Shown piece after piece: positions 61,713 through 64,000 of a stretch of 64,000 nt of DNA. The stretch lies in contig NZ_CAMKWA010000002.1 in NCBI RefSeq assembly GCF_946476835.1, forward strand, positions 1-64,000. Reading direction: 5' to 3'. Numbering within the stretch: position 1 is the stretch's first letter; each line of letters opens with the position of its first letter. The translations under genes and the position numbers were made by a program. Source of the DNA: an uncultured Neokomagataea sp. (GTDB taxonomy: Bacteria; Pseudomonadota; Alphaproteobacteria; Acetobacterales; Acetobacteraceae). The notes beneath the pieces were generated by a model that made no database searches, was not told where the DNA came from, and saw nothing but the letters and a program-made list of their open reading frames with translations.

Positions 61713-64000
61713 ATGACGGACGTGGTGGTGGTCGAAAGCCCGGCGAAGGCAAAAACGATCAACAAATATCTTGGAAGCGGCTATACGGTTCTCGCTTCCT
61801 TCGGGCATGTCCGCGATTTGCCACCCAAAGATGGCAGCGTCCGCCCGGACGAGAACTTTGCCATGGCATGGCAAACCGATGAGCGTGGCTCCAAGCAAAT
61901 TTCCGCCATAGCCAAAGCGCTCAAAGGCGCGAAAAATCTTTATCTCGCAACTGACCCGGATCGTGAAGGTGAAGCCATTTCATGGCATGTCCGCAGCGTC
62001 CTTGAAGAAAAAAATCTTCTCAAAAACCTGACGGTCCACCGCGTCACCTTCAACGAAATTACCAAATCTGCCGTGCAAGCAGCCATGGCTGCCCCGCGTG
62101 AATTAGACCAACCGCTTATTGATGCCTATCTGGCTCGCCGCGCGTTGGACTATCTGGTGGGTTTCACACTCTCTCCCGTTCTGTGGCGCAAGCTTCCTGG
62201 CAGCCGTAGCGCTGGGCGTGTGCAATCCGTAGCACTTCGCCTCATTTGTGAACGCGAAGCAGAAATCGAAATCTTCAAGCCGCGTGAATATTGGAGCGTT
62301 ACAGGGGGCTTCAAAACTCCCGCTCAAGCGGCCTTCCAAGCCAAGCTGACCCAGCTTCACGGTGAAAAGCTAGACCAATTCAGCTTAAACACAGAAGCCC
62401 TCGCCTTTGCTGCGCGTGATACCGTTCGCGCAGGCAGTTTTACCGTCCGGGCCGTTGACCGCAAACGCACCAAACGCAACCCACCACCGCCCTTCACAAC
62501 ATCAACGCTCCAACAAGAAGCATCGCGAAAGCTCGGCATGAGCGCGCAAACCACAATGCGGACAGCGCAACAGCTTTATGAAGGTGTCGAAATCGGTGGG
62601 GAAACCGTCGGTCTGATCACCTATATGCGTACCGATGGCGTAACGATGGCACAAGAAGCCATCAATTCTATCCGCGGCCATATCGGACATGCTTTTGGTG
62701 CAGAATACGTCCCCGCTTCCCCCCGTGCTTACGCAACCAAAGCGAAAAACGCACAAGAAGCCCATGAGGCCGTTCGTCCTACCGAAATCAGCCGTACTCC
62801 CGCACAGGTCTCAGCAACTCTCAGCCCAGACCAAAAGCGCCTTTATGACTTGATCTGGAAGCGCTCAGTCGCATCTCAAATGCAATCCGCAGAGATGGAT
62901 CAAGTCGCTGTTACCTTGGCCGATGACAACGGAAAAACGCTCTTACGCGCCACCGGCTCCACCATTGCCTTTGACGGCTTCTTAAAACTCTACATCGAAG
63001 GACGTGACGACAGCAAAACAGGCGATGATGAAGACGGCCGCCTCTTGCCTCCAATGAAGGAAGGGGACCGTATCAGCACGACAGCCGTTGATGCCGAACA
63101 GCATTTCACGCAGCCACCACCACGCTACTCAGAAGCATCACTTGTCAAAAAGATGGAAGAGATCGGCATTGGCCGCCCGTCCACCTACGCTTCCGTGCTT
63201 AGCGTTTTACGTGATCGCAACTACGTCCGCCTTGAAACACGGCGCTTCATGCCAGAAGACCGCGGACGCTTGGTCACAGCTTTCCTGACGTCTTTCTTTG
63301 AGCGCTATGTGGACACAAGCTTCACGGCCTCTCTTGAAGAGCAGTTGGACGACATTTCCGGTGCACGGGCAGACTGGCATGATGTCATGGCCGCTTTCTG
63401 GCGTGACTTCTCCGCAGCCGTTGATCAAACCAAAGACCTAAAAATCTCCGATGTCATCGATGCCCTCGACGAAGATCTCGGAGCACATTTCTTCCCTGCC
63501 AAGGAAGATGGCACAGACCCACGCTCCTGCACGGCATGCGGCACAGGCCGTCTTGGCCTGCGACTGGGTAAGCATGGTGCATTTATCGGCTGCTCCAATT
63601 ACCCGGAATGTCAGTTCACGCGCCGCCTTGTTGCGGATGACGGACAAGATGATGGGCTAAAAGACGGCATGCGCGTGCTGGGACAAGACCCGACCACACA
63701 AGAAGACATCACCATCCGCCGCGGCCCTTATGGGCTCTATATTCAACGTGGTGAGGCCGACCCGAATGATAAGAAAGCCAAGCCAAAGCGCACCACCATC
63801 CCGAAGGGGCTGGATGGTAACACCATCACCTTAGACCAAGCTCTCGGCCTGCTCTCCCTCCCACGTGTCATCGGCCCTCACCCTGAGACTGGCGAGACCA
63901 TTGAGGCTGGGCTCGGCCGCTTCGGGCCTTACGTAAAAATGGGCGCCATCTTCGGCACCTTAGATAAAGATGATGATGTTCTCACCGTAGGCCTTAACCG
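61713..64000 (+). CDS. topA: DNA topoisomerase I (runs off the window end)
   Basis: MTDVVVVESPAKAKTINKYLGSGYTVLASFGHVRDLP; YLATDPDREGEAISWHV; GRVQSVALRLICERE; open to position 64000. Confidence 0.97.
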   Translation, partial: MTDVVVVESPAKAKTINKYLGSGYTVLASFGHVRDLPPKDGSVRPDENFAMAWQTDERGSKQISAIAKALKGAKNLYLATDPDREGEAISWHVRSVLEEKNLLKNLTVHRVTFNEITKSAVQAAMAAPRELDQPLIDAYLARRALDYLVGFTLSPVLWRKLPGSRSAGRVQSVALRLICEREAEIEIFKPREYWSVTGGFKTPAQAAFQAKLTQLHGEKLDQFSLNTEALAFAARDTVRAGSFTVRAVDRKRTKRNPPPPFTTSTLQQEASRKLGMSAQTTMRTAQQLYEGVEIGGETVGLITYMRTDGVTMAQEAINSIRGHIGHAFGAEYVPASPRAYATKAKNAQEAHEAVRPTEISRTPAQVSATLSPDQKRLYDLIWKRSVASQMQSAEMDQVAVTLADDNGKTLLRATGSTIAFDGFLKLYIEGRDDSKTGDDEDGRLLPPMKEGDRISTTAVDAEQHFTQPPPRYSEASLVKKMEEIGIGRPSTYASVLSVLRDRNYVRLETRRFMPEDRGRLVTAFLTSFFERYVDTSFTASLEEQLDDISGARADWHDVMAAFWRDFSAAVDQTKDLKISDVIDALDEDLGAHFFPAKEDGTDPRSCTACGTGRLGLRLGKHGAFIGCSNYPECQFTRRLVADDGQDDGLKDGMRVLGQDPTTQEDITIRRGPYGLYIQRGEADPNDKKAKPKRTTIPKGLDGNTITLDQALGLLSLPRVIGPHPETGETIEAGLGRFGPYVKMGAIFGTLDKDDDVLTVGLN

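Noticed and set aside
1-64000. CRISPR arrays, IS elements, integrases or prophage genes
   Set aside because: No regularly spaced repeats, transposase or integrase ORFs were recognised; the only clear tandem repeat is the 10-bp unit at 27565-27592.

Overview
The window looks like a chromosomal segment of an acetic acid bacterium or other Acetobacteraceae-like alphaproteobacterium. This is inferred from the gene complement and protein style; no species is claimed. It carries mostly housekeeping and biosynthetic genes: polysaccharide ABC export, queuosine (queE-queC-queD), folate (folE, folB-folK fusion, folP), flagellar export and basal body genes (fliOP / flgBC-fliEQR-flhB), recA/hrcA, rph-rdgB, cysG, alr, gltX-pyrB-pyrC-plsY, dprA and topA. 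The items most worth a second look are: (1) a flippase / CDP-glycerol-transferase-like / fatty-acyl-AMP ligase / ACP / serine-palmitoyltransferase cluster, which looks like sphingolipid synthesis joined to an envelope-glycoconjugate locus; (2) a fluoride riboswitch directly upstream of a CLC-F type channel; (3) a Hint-domain secreted protein gene split by a 10-bp tandem duplication; (4) a YeiE-like LysR regulator inactivated by an apparent microhomology deletion that removes the recognition helix; (5) a gene graveyard containing pieces of an ArsR/SAM-methyltransferase gene, metE and metF next to a 30-bp perfect palindrome and a TetR operon; (6) a gamma-glutamyltransferase-like lipoprotein whose nucleophile Thr position is Ser. 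No CRISPR arrays, prophage or IS elements were recognised. All calls come from reading the sequence and translations; no searches were run.
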